Shown here: positions 32,601 to 44,700 of the stretch, in pieces
Layout of the letters: each line of letters begins with the position of its first letter
Position numbering within the stretch: the stretch's first letter is position 1
NCBI GenBank assembly: GCA_038373865.1
Contig: JAXGGA010001145.1
Location: 48,501 to 112,500 of the forward strand
Direction: 5' to 3'
DNA: 64,000 nucleotides
From: Uloborus plumipes
Taxonomy: Eukaryota; Arthropoda; Arachnida; Araneae; Uloboridae
Made by a program: the position numbers and the translations under genes
The notes under the pieces: model-generated
Databases searched by the model: none
What the model was told of the DNA's origin: nothing
What the model saw: only the letters and a program-made list of their open reading frames with translations

Positions 32601-35600
32601 GACCTGTGGTATCGCAGCAAAATATCACCTTCAGTCCAAAATGATTTTTTTTTTTCGCTGTTGGAGGCATTTCTATTTTTTAAACAAAAGCATCAGGGAG
32701 AAAATGTTTTTAATTTCAGTAAGGAAAACTAGGAGAGGGTTTCTTGCATCATTTTTGTTAAAGAGGTTGACCGAAGGTGATGTTACACTTTGAGGGGCTT
32801 CATAGAATTGTGTGGGAGGGAGAAGGGGAACAAGAAGTGTGACATAACACATTTTTGTTGTGAGATTATGGTTATGAAAAACTGACATGCAACAAGGAGG
32901 TAAGATAAAATGTGACTCTTCGGCACAGAGGGGAGAGGGGTCAAAAATGTTGAAAAAAAAGCGCAACATTTATGGGCACTCCCGAAAATGAATAAAAGAA
33001 TGTAAAAAGGAAGTAAAGCCAGTGCTTAGACCGTTTTGATCTAAGAGAAAGGATGATTGAAGAATGATGATTGATCTAAGATGATTAACCCATTAATGCC
33101 TGATATTTTTTTTTTCAACGATACTTTGTATACTGGTTACAAATAGTGTTTAATGGACAGGAAAAATAGTTAAAAAATTATCATGTAAAAAATAAATTTT
33201 TTATTTAAGAAAGAAAAATCGTCCCTAAAAAGGGACGCTAGGCACCAGAGGGTACATACTTTTTACCAAAATTTTTTTTCTGCCTATGATGTAATATTGA
33301 AAATGACAATTTATAAGAAGAAATAAAAGCAGCAATTAACATAAACTGGGAAGTAGATTCAAAGAACAAGGAAATATTGGTGTTGTTGAGTATGAAAGTC
33401 AGCAAAACATTTGTTCTGCAAACCTACGTATTACATTTGCTGCATTCCGATAAGGTCTTTTACTTCAATGGGCACATCTTACCTGAGTCTTATTTAAAGA
33501 AGTATAACAACTATCCCCATAATACCTAACTCAATGCTGTACAACATGCATTGAGCTCTTGAGCTCAATGCATGTTGTACAGCAGCTTCTAAAATAAAAA
33601 TGAAGAGCTGCTACCACCATTTTTTAGAGTGGATCAAAAACCGGTAGTTGATGCATGGGATCTTTTTCCCTATGCAACGTTTGTATTGAGCAACCATATA
33701 TATTTGGTTCATCAATTTCAATTACTTTCTTTTCGCTATTGGACAATCGCTTAGCCTTTACAAAATGATAAACTCCATGAAGATTCAATGCAATAGTTAT
33801 GACATTGCTATTATTCCACCGAACCAACGTAATATTATTTTACCTGTCATCGACATTAATTCAAAACTTCCTCTCTTTTCTTTTTTGAACAACGTAACTT
33901 TAGTTCATGAGCATTTTTTAATCTGATTCTTGCACAAAACCTTGCTGAGACAAATAATCACGTAGGAGAGCAAGAAAAGTAAATAAATTGTCACAGTAGA
34001 GATCAAAATCGGCATGCTCAGGGAATTCTGAAATTAAATCTGCACCCCCCCCCCTTTCCCAAACAACAGACGCATATGCAATCCTTGAATTCTTCATCAA
34101 GGTGAAATGCTAAGCTTCTGAAACAGCTTAGGGCTTCTTCCGCCCCCAACAGTCAGACTAAACAATAATAAACACCTAAATGCATAATGGAAAAGTAATT
34201 AAATACAACGAATAATTAGAGTTTTAAAGAATTACATTTTTGAAATAGCTTTCTTTCAAAATTTACCTTGAGTATTTTTTATAATTAAAAACAAAGAAGA
34301 AAAAATATTTAAGAACATTGTATAATTAAGTTTAGATATATTAATTTAATTTAATTAGATTTTGAAAATAAAATAAGTTTTAAAAATGAATATTATTATC
34401 AGTTTTTCAGTCTAAAAACATTTACTAACTTCTTTTGATATAAATTATAGATTCTTAGCAAGAAATCAGCAACGGTTAAACAATGCAGCCTTTGGTGCCT
34501 AGCGTCCCTTTTTAGGGACGTTCTTAAATTGCTATAAAATCCTAAAAAAAATTAAAATTTACAAAATTGCAAAAAAAGGTAAACTAAAACATCGATCAAA
34601 GTAGCACATGTATCAAACACAGATAGATTTACTTGTTAATAACTTTAAAAAATTAGCTTTTTGTGCTTGAGATTGTGAACGATGTAATTTTTGATAAAGA
34701 TCATAATCAAATGGCTACAAATAAAACTTTACAGCTGTTATGTGCTGAAATCTGTTAATACAGAATTGAAGCAATACCAAAGTAATAATTGAACACAATT
34801 ATTTGGTTGAAATGTTCATTTTTGGAAAATTCAGACACACTTTTTGGACCGTCCCTAAAAAGGGACGCTAGGCATTAATGGGTTAAAAAGCGTGTAAAAG
34901 AACGTTTTGGGATCTGCAGTCTTGAAAAATTTCCTGGGAAAGGACACCGAGTCACCCTACAATATCATGAATAATTGCCTAAAAAATATATTTTTTTTAG
35001 AATTTCATGTTCAAAACATTTTGAGGGAGACCCCATAGCCCCATCATACTAATATTATCAAAGATTGTCAGAAATATGTTTTTAAATTTAAATTTCTGAA
35101 ATTTTTTGAGAAAGAGTTCTTGAATTCTATCCCTTTCAATAAGGTTATCAATGATGGCCTACAATTGTGTTTTTAAAACTTCAATTTCAAAAATTTTTGT
35201 CTTAGCCCCAGTCCTTTCCCAAGAGAAAATTCGCTTTTAGGGCTAAACTTTCAAATTGTCGAAAAGGTTTTTTACTGGACTTTGATTACTAAAATATACC
35301 GAGAAGGATCGCCAAACCCATTTCTTCCTATCATCATCAATTATCGTCCAAATCGGCGTTTTAGAACTTCAATTTCAGAAAATTTCTGTGCGAGAATCTT
35401 TGAATCCTTCTTTTAAAAAATCATATACCTGTTCTCAAAAGAGAATAGTTCATTTCAAAAAGCATATTTTCAGTCTGTATTACAGGATGTAACCAAACAC
35501 AGCAGACTTACAAGAGAAGGTAACACCAAATGACCTGTAACTCTGCTTCAAACGGAAGAAAGCTTTATGCAGCCATATATAAATAATGAAAGGGTGTAGG

Positions 35601-38600
35601 TTGAAGGGGACTATATAGTTTTTTTATATGTTTGCAATAAAGCTAATAGACCAGTCCTATTACTTAATTGTCACACCTTCTATATTGTAAGGACTGTAGC
35701 CTCCTCCAGGTCGTTGGACGGACCTCCACCAAAGAAAAATTCTGGTTGTGCTAGTTATAAGGCATCCTTACAAAATAATAATAATAAGAACAATATTGTA
35801 ATTCTAACCTCATATTTGTCAAATCATCAGACAAAATTTGCAGAATAAGGAGATTATTATTATTTTTAATTTTCAAGTATCAAATGTTATATTCAGATGA
35901 TATTTTTTTTCTTTTTACCTTTCCAACAAATTGCATATTAATTTTTTTCATAAATAATTTTAGATGTGGCTTTACCCTCTTTTATCAACATGATCCAAAC
36001 AGTAATGTCACTTTTATCATAAAAGGAGCAGTACGCAAAGTCACTGGTGGACTTTCTCAAACAAATGTCTACTCACAAATACCTGAGCCTAAAAAGGTAA
36101 GTTTAAGTTATTTCATTATTTCTTTATCAGTACTTGCTCTTTGTGTGAATATAGTATTGATAGCAATTTTATATTCTTTTAAAGATCATGGTCACTAAGC
36201 ATACAAAGAACATGGGAAAATTCAGCTCTGTAACTGTATCTACCATTGATGAAGAGGAAGAAGAAATTGAAGCGGTTAGTATATTTTATTGCATTTAATA
36301 TTTATATTGTTACAAGGTAAAGGTTATGCACAATATGATTGCATTATTTTTCTTCACCCTATTGTATGTTTTAATTTTCTATTAAAATTATTTCAGAGAG
36401 AAGTTGCTGATTCATATGCAAACAATGCAAGAATCATTGAAAAACAACTGGAGAGGAAGGGAATGAATAAAAGAAAATCTCTTGAACAGGTATATTTATT
36501 GTTCATTTCATTTATTTGCAAAAGAACTTGATTGTCTTGCACAGGGGATTCTATCAGAGGAAAAAAATGTATGTGGAAATCTGACTGCTGCTGAAATTAT
36601 AGTGAGGTGTTCAATAACTGAGAGATAATTTTCTTCTTAAATCTTTATTTTACAAAAGAAACAAAGTTTAAAGGCAAAGTAGTATGCTTCTCACACCTTT
36701 TTGTTAGTGCACTGGTGAAATTTACTAACGAGTTCATAATCAGAATATAATAAAATTCCTTGAGTTTATGAATCTACTTCATGGCATCCAAAGACTTTCA
36801 ATAGATGAAAAATATTGAACTGAGATTTGAATAATTAATCCAATAAAGAAGGAAACACTTTGTATGAAATTTAATGGAAGTTAATTAACTCATAATTCAA
36901 GAGCATATGCAAAGGATGTGTAGGCAATGTAAATGGCACCAAAAAATAGCAAAAACCACTCCCACTTACATGTAAATTTCCAAAGCCCGGGGGGGGGAAT
37001 ACAATTGACTCCCCAAAATGCCCGAGCTTGTCTGAAAGTATCAAAAGTAATTTTTAATATTGTAAAAAAAATATTAATACAGATTCCCCAATATAACTGA
37101 AAATAGGCTTTCCAGTCCCATATTCTCAAACCCTCCACGTTTCACATGATATTCAGTGAGATTGATTCTACAGGATCTTGCATACTTCTAGCCTTTCATA
37201 TTCTTACCCAATTTCTGCTGCATATAGCAATTTTTTTTTTTTGGATGTAAATGCCGTGGAAAATATGGCTAATATTCTTGCTCTCACATACTAGAATGAA
37301 GAGTAGGAAACATTTGTCTTTTGTGACATATATGGAAATGACAGTGAGTGGACTAGACACCCAAAAAGTAAATGAAGTCAACTTCCTTATCTTCGTGAAG
37401 CAACAGCTTAAATATCCTTTGCATAAGGCCTAGCCACCCTGAATCTGTCTTGAGACACACCAGAATAAGATCAAGAAATGAAATAAAAGCACATGTCATA
37501 CTTTTTAAAATCTCATGATGAAATCTGCTTGATACATGCCGAGGTGGTGTTATACAGGTGCATAGTAATCAGCTAATGCTCGGAACAAAATATTAGCCTA
37601 ATTTAATATTTTGTTGCTATGCAGATGAGCATGGAGTTTACAGAACTTAAAACAGTTACAAACTAAAATTTACTCACTTATATTAAATCAATATTTACAA
37701 TAAGAGTATTCTTTATGTAAGTGGTGAGCAGGGACGTGCCGTCTGTGTAGGCAAGGTAGACAGTGCCTACCCACGAAGAAAACACACCAACCTCACCACC
37801 TCATTCAATGACATTTAATGCGTTGATTGGAAAAAAAATATTTATATATTACACAGAAAGAACAGCCAAAAAGGAAAAAAAATGGAATTTTCCCATTTTT
37901 TGTTCACTTGATAAGGATACATTTACTGTCTAGCAAAAAAGTACGGGAACTTCTTTGACGTTATAAGATGGATAGCAGATTTAGCAGATGTTTATATGGG
38001 AACAAGTTTTTTGTGAAAAATGTATAAAAAATGTGCTTGATTTTAGTTTTGAAAAGTGAACTGAGCCAACTGTTTCCAGAAACTGATGCTGTTGCAGTTA
38101 ATTTTGATTATACCAGCCGCAATTGTTTCTGTAGAGTAAATATTTTCGGCCATTAAAAGAATTAAGAGCAACCTTTCATATCTTGTTTTGATATCTTTAG
38201 AAAAAGAAAGTGAACAAAATTAAAAAAGTCCCCGCTGTCAATTTTTATGAAAGTCACGGATATTTTCATCACAACGGAAGAAAGAAGAATGGATTTTATA
38301 TAGAATAAGATGAATATCTTTGTACATATGTTTATACTAAGGACTACTTAAATATCAATTATATTCATACTGTTTTTTTCACGGTTAACATCATTTGCGT
38401 TTTCAACATGTGTATTATTATTCCATAAATCATGTCATTTGCCTACCCTGGGCGTTCGTTCACAGCACGTGCATGGTGGTGAGGTAACTTCTAATGCTAA
38501 TTAAAAGTTACCTCATGAATCTACATGAATTTTGGACACTATAGGACAACAGAATAAAGATCCTCTGCGTTTGCTTCTGGTGATGGGTACATGTTAAATT

Positions 38601-39588
38601 TGCCGTGGTTACTAAGTCCTCAAAGTTTCCATTTCAAATCAATACCTGTTAGGATGCTGGAACAGGAGTTGCTCAAGTTCCTGGTCTGGATCAAAAAGAC
38701 TGAGCTAGAAAGGAAGCATTCCAAATTTAGCTAACCCTGTAGCAGTAGATTTTCCCCAGGACTTTCACTCCAACAATCGAAGGCTACCTGTTCTATATCA
38801 TACGGTGTAAGCCGTATGACATGGAAAGTGTCATAAGAACAGATAGGGAGTGATGTGGGGAAAAGAGGTGGTAACTGCTAGTGGCAAACTTCAGGGCTTT
38901 TGGACCCACAGTTTTTAAACATATGGTCGGAAGGTATTTTGTGGGTATTAAGCAGCGTTAGACTTCACACCCAAAACACACCCTATCCACTAGGTTCCCC
39001 CATTGCCGACCCAGTACCACAAGTTAATGCTAAAGAAACATAGTGTAACATTTACTTACAAACTTACATTTTATTTCTGTACCTCGGAACCAGAATGACC
39101 TAAGTCCGAAAATGGCAATTTTCACTTTATTACTGCATTGCATGTTGAATCTTATATCACATTATATAAAAAGAAATTTCTTCACAATTATTTATCAGCG
39201 TTAAAAGAGCGCGAGTCCCATCCTTTGCATGCATCCGACAATAATTTTCGCCCTCTCCTGAAAAGTTATAAAAAAGGACTTAAGTTAGTCTGGTTCTGAG
39301 GTACAGATTTTATGCTCTCTCACACACCAACTACACTGATTTAAATGTGAAGTTGCAACAACTTTCCTTCATTTTTTCTGTTTTTTAAACTATTGCAAAA
39401 GTTATGAAACTTGCATAGCAAAATTAATTGTAAAAACTAGTTAGCATTGATCAGAATTGAATATCTGCTTATAAATGTACAAACCTTTTCTCATCAATAT
39501 TGTTGATTTACTTTAGGGAGCTTTTATAGAAGCAGAAATCAAGAAAAAGCCAAGAGGAACCCTTTTAGATAAGAAAAGTGAATTTTAA
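26678..39588 (+). CDS. STEEP1: STEEP1 (CXorf56), STING ER-exit protein homologue (7 coding exons)
   Basis: Coding exons: 26678-26798, 27044-27158, 29208-29249, 35964-36096, 36185-36274, 36397-36489, 39517-39588. All borders are GT-AG and phases close to give 221 aa, against 222 in human. The start MPKVVSRS matches the conserved N-terminus. Cysteines lie in YYCLCG (C31, C33) and CKKCG (C91, C94), a probable metal-binding set. They are followed by [20 protein letters not shown] (about 148-167), [11 protein letters not shown] and EKQLERKGM, and the C-terminus reads [11 protein letters not shown]. In vertebrates STEEP1 helps STING leave the ER by promoting membrane curvature; the arthropod role is unstudied as far as I know. 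The third coding exon is only 42 bp, and its 6.7-kb downstream intron is packed with transposons. It is head-to-head with CEP41. Confidence 0.96.
28081..28674. mobile_element. Foldback MITE in STEEP1 intron 2
   Basis: Arms of about 205 bp (28081-28285 and 28469-28674) begin GGGGCATTTCACAG and end with its near complement GGAATGCCCC. AGAA flanks both sides (28077-28080, 28675-28678) as a 4-bp duplication. 'gttacggac' occurs several times inside. There is no ORF. Confidence 0.75.
31139..32503. mobile_element. Long foldback element with TTAA flanks in STEEP1 intron 3
   Basis: Arms of about 670 bp face each other around 31813-31821, starting GAGCAAGAATCTGAGA and ending TCTCAGATTCTTGCTC. TTAA borders both ends (31135-31138, 32504-32507). 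The ORFs at 31475-31899 and 32064-32300 are mirror images created by the inverted arms, not genes. Confidence 0.8.
32530..33084. repeat. Probable interspersed repeat fragment between two DNA transposons
   Basis: Purine-rich patches ('gggagggagaaggggaac', 'gaggggagaggggtc') and alternating TGACAT-type stretches on the minus strand resemble repeat fragments I have seen in arthropod DNA. I cannot place it in a family, and the ORFs here have no recognisable product. Confidence 0.3.
33536..33583. repeat. Perfect 23-bp hairpin inside the piggyBac relic
   Basis: Two 23-bp arms starting GCTGTACAACATGCATTGAG are separated by TT and pair without mismatch. It is not part of the piggyBac terminal repeats. 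Confidence 0.75.
33624..34100 (-). pseudogene. piggyBac transposase remnant
   Basis: Two minus-strand frames in family order carry piggyBac signatures. The first (34100-33918) has [10 protein letters not shown], whose D fits a catalytic aspartate, followed by a FLALLRDYL helix. The second (33827-33624) has [17 protein letters not shown], then [13 protein letters not shown], matching the C-terminal part of the DDD domain. They are separated by a stop and a frame change. The N-terminal half and the zinc-binding tail were not found, so the copy cannot encode an active transposase. Confidence 0.75.
37729..38475 (+). mobile_element. hAT transposon remnant with 8-bp target duplication
   Basis: The 747-bp element starts CAGGGACGTGCCG and ends with the complement of CATGCACGTGCTG. 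The perfect duplication GTGGTGAG flanks it (37721-37728, 38476-38483). Near 38130-38220 the plus strand reads [15 protein letters not shown] followed by LISLEKES, a decayed hAT C-terminal dimerisation motif. It is an internally deleted copy lying in the last STEEP1 intron. Confidence 0.85.
39077..39306. mobile_element. CTGTACCTC-family foldback MITE, copy 2
   Basis: Inverted ends CTGTACCTCGGAACCAGA and TCTGGTTCTGAGGTACAG match copy 1 at 16117-16258. ATTT flanks both sides (39073-39076, 39307-39310). The interior is about 90 bp longer than in copy 1. It ends 210 bp before the last STEEP1 coding exon. Confidence 0.8.
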
Positions 39589-39741
39589 ATCCATTAAACC
39601 TAGGAAGTGAGAAAAAAAAGGGTAATCGAAAACTAAAGAAAATTGCTCTTGAAACTAAGTATTGTACTGCGCATACAATACAACTTTGTACATACTTCAT
39701 TTTGTATATACTTATACCTAAATATATGTGATTGCCATACA

Positions 39742-39775
39742 AATAAATGAATGAGTTATTATTTTTCTTAATAAA
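39742..39775 (+). promoter_or_regulatory. Candidate polyadenylation signals of STEEP1
   Basis: AATAAA occurs at 39742-39747 and 39770-39775, about 155-185 bp after the stop codon, a plausible distance for a short 3' UTR. Confidence 0.5.
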
Positions 39776-40550
39776 AATAATACTTTGATTTATTCATTAT
39801 AATTGTTCATCTCTTATTTTATATTACATTTAAAAAATAAAATAAAAACAATAACCAAAAATAATTGGGGGCAGCAAATTAAGTGTTGCAAAAATAATGC
39901 ATTTTTTTCAACAAAATCTTAATTATCAGTTAAACTTGTTTTAACCTCCAGAATTGTGTGCCTGAACATGTTACAATAATATTTTATCTCAAAAAACATC
40001 AAGAAATCGACCATCAGCTGTAATAAGTTTTAAAAGTTGTAGTCATAAACCTCTTTGTATAACTTTGATGTATATTACATCGAAAGAGATATATCTTTGA
40101 CATAATTAAAATAAATGTGAGATTGTTGAACAAATACATATTAGATTAAAGTGCACTGTGAAAAAAATTATTTAAAAAAAAGATAAAATTTTGAACTAAA
40201 TGTTAAGATAAGGAAAGTTTGGAGAAATGGGACAGCAATGCATTTATTTTAGTGTTAAGTTAATGTAGAATCTACATCTATTGAACAAGCTAGAAATAAT
40301 TTTTCATTTCATTTCAGCAAAAATACAGTGCTATCCTAATCCTCATGACTTTTCCCTACTTTCAGTTGATTATGACAGAATTATTTTCTGGTGCCATAAA
40401 TTGACTTTTATTGAAGACTAGCAGTGTATTACTTAGTTTACCTCGAAAATAAAAGTTGTGTTTGATGACTATCAGGTTGAAATTTAAAAAAAAAAAAAAG
40501 TGCAAAATTTCCTATCATCATGTAGAACAGAACAATTTTAAAACTCAGTA

Positions 40551-40917
40551 AGCCAGGGCTGAGGCAGAACTGTAGCAAATGCACCCACAGCTCGATCATA
40601 TAGCATCCTAGCCCTGGCTTACGGGCGGTAACTCATTGCACATTACCCAGCTTTAGCCTTCAAATTTCGAGTTGAGCCGCACCATAGTTTGCGGACGCTC
40701 GCTGGTAAGATAAATTCATTTTATCTACCAGTTTGTTGGCTATCTTAGCTACAATAAGACGATTTTTGCCTCCGGCTCGATCATTGGCTATTCCTAACTG
40801 AGGAGCCCATAATAAGGGCGAAACTGCAGTCTTAGGATGCTATATGATCGAGCTGTGGGTGCATTTGCTACAGTTCTGCCTCAGCCCTGGCTTACGGGCG
40901 GTAACTCATTGCACATT
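40551..40917. repeat. Repeat with interleaved inverted and direct copies
   Basis: A 59-bp arm (40551-40609) is perfectly or nearly inverted at 40834-40892. The 35-bp sequence starting AGCCCTGGCTTACGGGCGG occurs directly at 40610-40644 and 40883-40917, overlapping the end of the right arm. The middle shares blocks with 3690-3765. It sits in the short gap between the convergent STEEP1 and MRPL17 3' ends. Confidence 0.75.
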
Positions 40918-41566
40918 GTTATTAATAGGCGTAAACGTCCCATCTCAGATTTTCTGGCAACCTATGTGAGTTTTTTGAATATCAAAGGACTTCTGTGCCA
41001 AATATGGCAAAAAATGTATTGTACGAGTAATTATTGAAAAATCTGAATTACACAAATTAAATGAAAGTATTTGAAATTTTTTAAAACTTGCCAGGATGAT
41101 TTTCTGTAATGCCCTTGTTTTTATAAACACTAGTAATGCAGCGGAACCTCAGAAATTCAAACGTACTTAAAACGAAGTACTGTTAAAATAAATTACATTC
41201 CCAATCCTTGTCCTCCTGTTTGTTGTTAATTGCTAGACAAATAAGACAAGCAACTATTAAGGCAAAGTAATTTTAAAGACCCCTTGGAGATCGTTTTAAC
41301 AACGTTCAACTGTACTTCTTGTATAATTTGCTATGATTTTAAAATTAAAAACCCTGATATAATTTAGTTTTAAAAGTGAATCCAATTTTTGCGTAAAACG
41401 TGTGAACTATATTAGAAAAAACAAGTAGCAGTAATTGGGAAAAAAATATTCACTCAAGACAATTATATTCCAATCCAAAAAAAAAAAGATGAAATAATAA
41501 AATGAGAAAAAAAATTGTAAATTATTTGACAATATCAAAAATAAGCAAAGCTATTTGATACAAAAA

Positions 41567-41572
41567 TTTATT
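41567..41572 (-). promoter_or_regulatory. Candidate polyadenylation signal of MRPL17
   Basis: AATAAA on the minus strand, about 136 bp beyond the MRPL17 stop codon. Confidence 0.45.
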
Positions 41573-41707
41573 AAGTCATTGCGATGCATAGTTAAAGAAA
41601 CTAAAGTTTTCTAACAACAATTTTTTGAAGACAAATCAATGCAGATAAGCAATCTGTTTTTAGCTCAAAAACTAAACTGTAACATAATATCCACATAAAA
41701 AACACAT

Positions 41708-44700
41708 TCAACTTCCACTATCGGACTTTAATTTCATCTTTCGAAAATCTTTGCTAGCTTCTTTCAGCAAAATGTTTGTCAGTGAATCACTGTTAGGCTT
41801 CGGTTTTTTCGGTAATGGAGGGTATGGATTTCCTGGTGAAAAAAAATTGCAAAAAGATTAGAACACAAATTATTCCTTTTCTCTGATTAATTTGAAATTT
41901 TGTTTCTAAGGTTCAAGTCAACAACGCATCAGAAATAATATATCTTCCATGCTAGCATTTTTGATCAGTTAACTTTAGTCTTTTTTGTGTCTATAAAATA
42001 TGTACATTAGCAAAAATAAATAAAATATTTGAAGATTGGAAGAATAATAGTTTCTTAATAACTGAGCACTAGTTATTTAAAGATAAAGTCATTAGCAAAG
42101 CAGAATTTACAAACCCTTTGTAAAAAAGCAAACTTTTTTTTTATAACTCAAATTAAATTTTCATTACATTTTTAATTTTTTTTTTTTTTTTTTGAGAAAC
42201 AAGAATATTTATTCAATGCTTTTTTTTTTTTTAACTGTAACAGTTAAAAATGTTCAACTCAAGTCATCTGTTTTGTCATCTACTGTCAAACAGTAGAAAA
42301 TTCCAGTATAAATTCTTTTATACTGGAATTTTCTACTGATATTAGAGAACCAATTCATATGCATTTGCTAATCAGTGCTGAATTTACCAGTTTCAGGGCC
42401 AATCACAATGTACTTTTGGGGGATGGGAGCCCTTTATCTACGTAAAGCATTTTCTATCTGTTTTAGGATTCTCTTTGACATCCTTTTGGTAAGGAGGCCT
42501 CGCAAATGCGATATGGTGAATCTGCGCTTCTGTTAAGTATGCATGCATATTAACAGTATCATTTTTTGTTAAATTTAATGCATTCAATAATCATTGTTAA
42601 GCCATAATTTTTCAATTGAGTTGAACCAATTAAAGTTACTGAAATCAATAAGAAATTTTATTTTTTTATATTTCAGTTTGAAGTAAACTTGTATACAAAT
42701 GTGCTGATGCACACAATACAACTTAATCTTTCTTGAAATAATTCAAAACACAGGACTTTCATGATTTTGATTTTACAATGCTTCATTTATACACAATATT
42801 CACCTATTTAAAACTATCAGTTTTTTCTGTTTGAATCATACTAGATGTTCTGTCTGTGTTTGCTTAAAATGGCAAGGTTTCTCTACCTACCTGTTTCATC
42901 GAATGTAAACAACTGAATTATCCCCAAATTTTCTTCTGTTCAAATTTAATCATATTTTTAAAGGCTTGTGTAATTGCTTAGTTTTTCATTTCAGCGTTCA
43001 TTAACAATTTTTATGCATTTTTAAACAATTTCTCTAATGGCACAACATGTCAAGCTAAAGTTAGAAGAACATTACTGCAAGCCGCATGCTAGAATTTCTT
43101 ACAGGAGTCATTCTGTGACATGCTTTCAAGTGACTCACTGTAATGTCGTTATAGCAATTAATTTGTGATATTATGAAGAAGGAATTTACATGTTGCTACA
43201 TTCTGTTATGTACTGAATTATTTTATGACACTCATGCAACGAGGAATCTTATGTAACTGTCTGGTGACTTTCACATAAAGGACCCATTTCAGTTATTGGT
43301 TCTATTTAAAAATAAATTAGGATTCTATTTCACTTACCTTTCAACTCTAATACACAATACTGATAAAAATGTATTTGCTTTTTTTCTGCTGCTAAATGAT
43401 AAGGCATAGGAATTAAGTTTACTTCAGTGAAACTTGTTTGATATTTTTCAAAACGAGGAACCAAAACCTTAAATAACTTGTGTATCATTTGTTTGTCCTA
43501 TGGGAAAAATAAATAAATTGTACAACACATTAGTATATTTTTTGCATTAAAACTAATAAACATATTTACCTTAGCAGTTATGCATATGGCTACAAAAGTA
43601 GGTATCTCAAAAGAAAAAAGAATCACATATCTATCTCTACAAAAAGATATGAGTTACAATAAATTTTCTTGTTCTTTTTAAACCACTTAGAGGGACCAGT
43701 TTGAAATTTTCTCTCAGTCTCATGTTGTTGGTTCACCTAAGTATTGCAATATCTGTAGGAAAAGAACGCATTTAAAAAAAAAAATAGTAATACCTACTTT
43801 TGGAGCTACATGATTCATATGCAATGATTCTGAGTGCGAAATGAAATGATTTCAATACTGATTTATATTATAAACTAATGCACTCGATAGTACACTCATA
43901 AAACAACCAAAACTGTTTAAACACTTCTGAGTTTCATTTTTATGAATTTCTCAAAAAATAAAAGACCAATTGTTCTGTAACTTTTATCAAATAATAGGTA
44001 TATTTTTGTTGACATTTTCTAATAAAAATTGGATCATCCATTCAATTAGTGGATCAGCAAAACACTGAAAAAACATAAAAATTTTATGATTATCCTTCAT
44101 TGTAAATAGCTAAGAATAATTTGAAAATTTCAGAAATTACCCTATGGAGCAAATGTCATATCCCCTTTAATTACTGATATTTCATTGTTGGTGCCAAAAG
44201 AGCGTCATATGACAGTATCATAGCTCATCCCAAATTCTGACATGACATCATTGTATCAGGGTTATCATACATCAAAATGTATCGTTATGGTTGGCAGATG
44301 TTTTAATTTACATCCTGGTGCAAAAATCGCCAAAAGGGGACAATGATATTTGTACCAGCATTTCTTTCAAAGATACTAATTTTATTGGTAGGTGTTTGGC
44401 TCACAATACTCATTTTGTAGTCAACCTCATAAAACTTTCAGAAACTTGACAGCATACAAGGGAACTATAATACTAAAATGTGAAATAAAATTTTGAAAAT
44501 TTGACTAAATTTGAACATTTAAAACAATTATTGTTTCACTGCACATGCGCAAAAAATAACAATTTATAACATTCATTATTTTGTAGCCAAGTAGATACAG
44601 CAACCTATTTTTAAAAAAATCAGTTGATTATCGCAAAGTTTTAAACAAAGACCTAATATACTGAACATTAATTATTCTTTGATAGGTGAAGAATCATAAG

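Larger units (their letters stand above)
33089..34882 (-). mobile_element. Decayed piggyBac transposon in STEEP1 intron 3
   Basis: Terminal inverted repeats CCCATTAATGCC / GGCATTAATGGG are flanked by TTAA (33085-33088, 34883-34886). The self-complementary block CGTCCCTAAAAAGGGACG, joined to GCTAGGC, occurs near 33220, near 34500 and at the right end, so it is a subterminal repeat. Transposase remnants are encoded on the minus strand. Confidence 0.85.

Noticed and set aside
36890..37433. ORFs of 60-82 codons in both strands within the last STEEP1 intron
   Set aside because: No family resemblance, overlapping opposite frames, and repeat-like C/G runs nearby; taken as chance frames.
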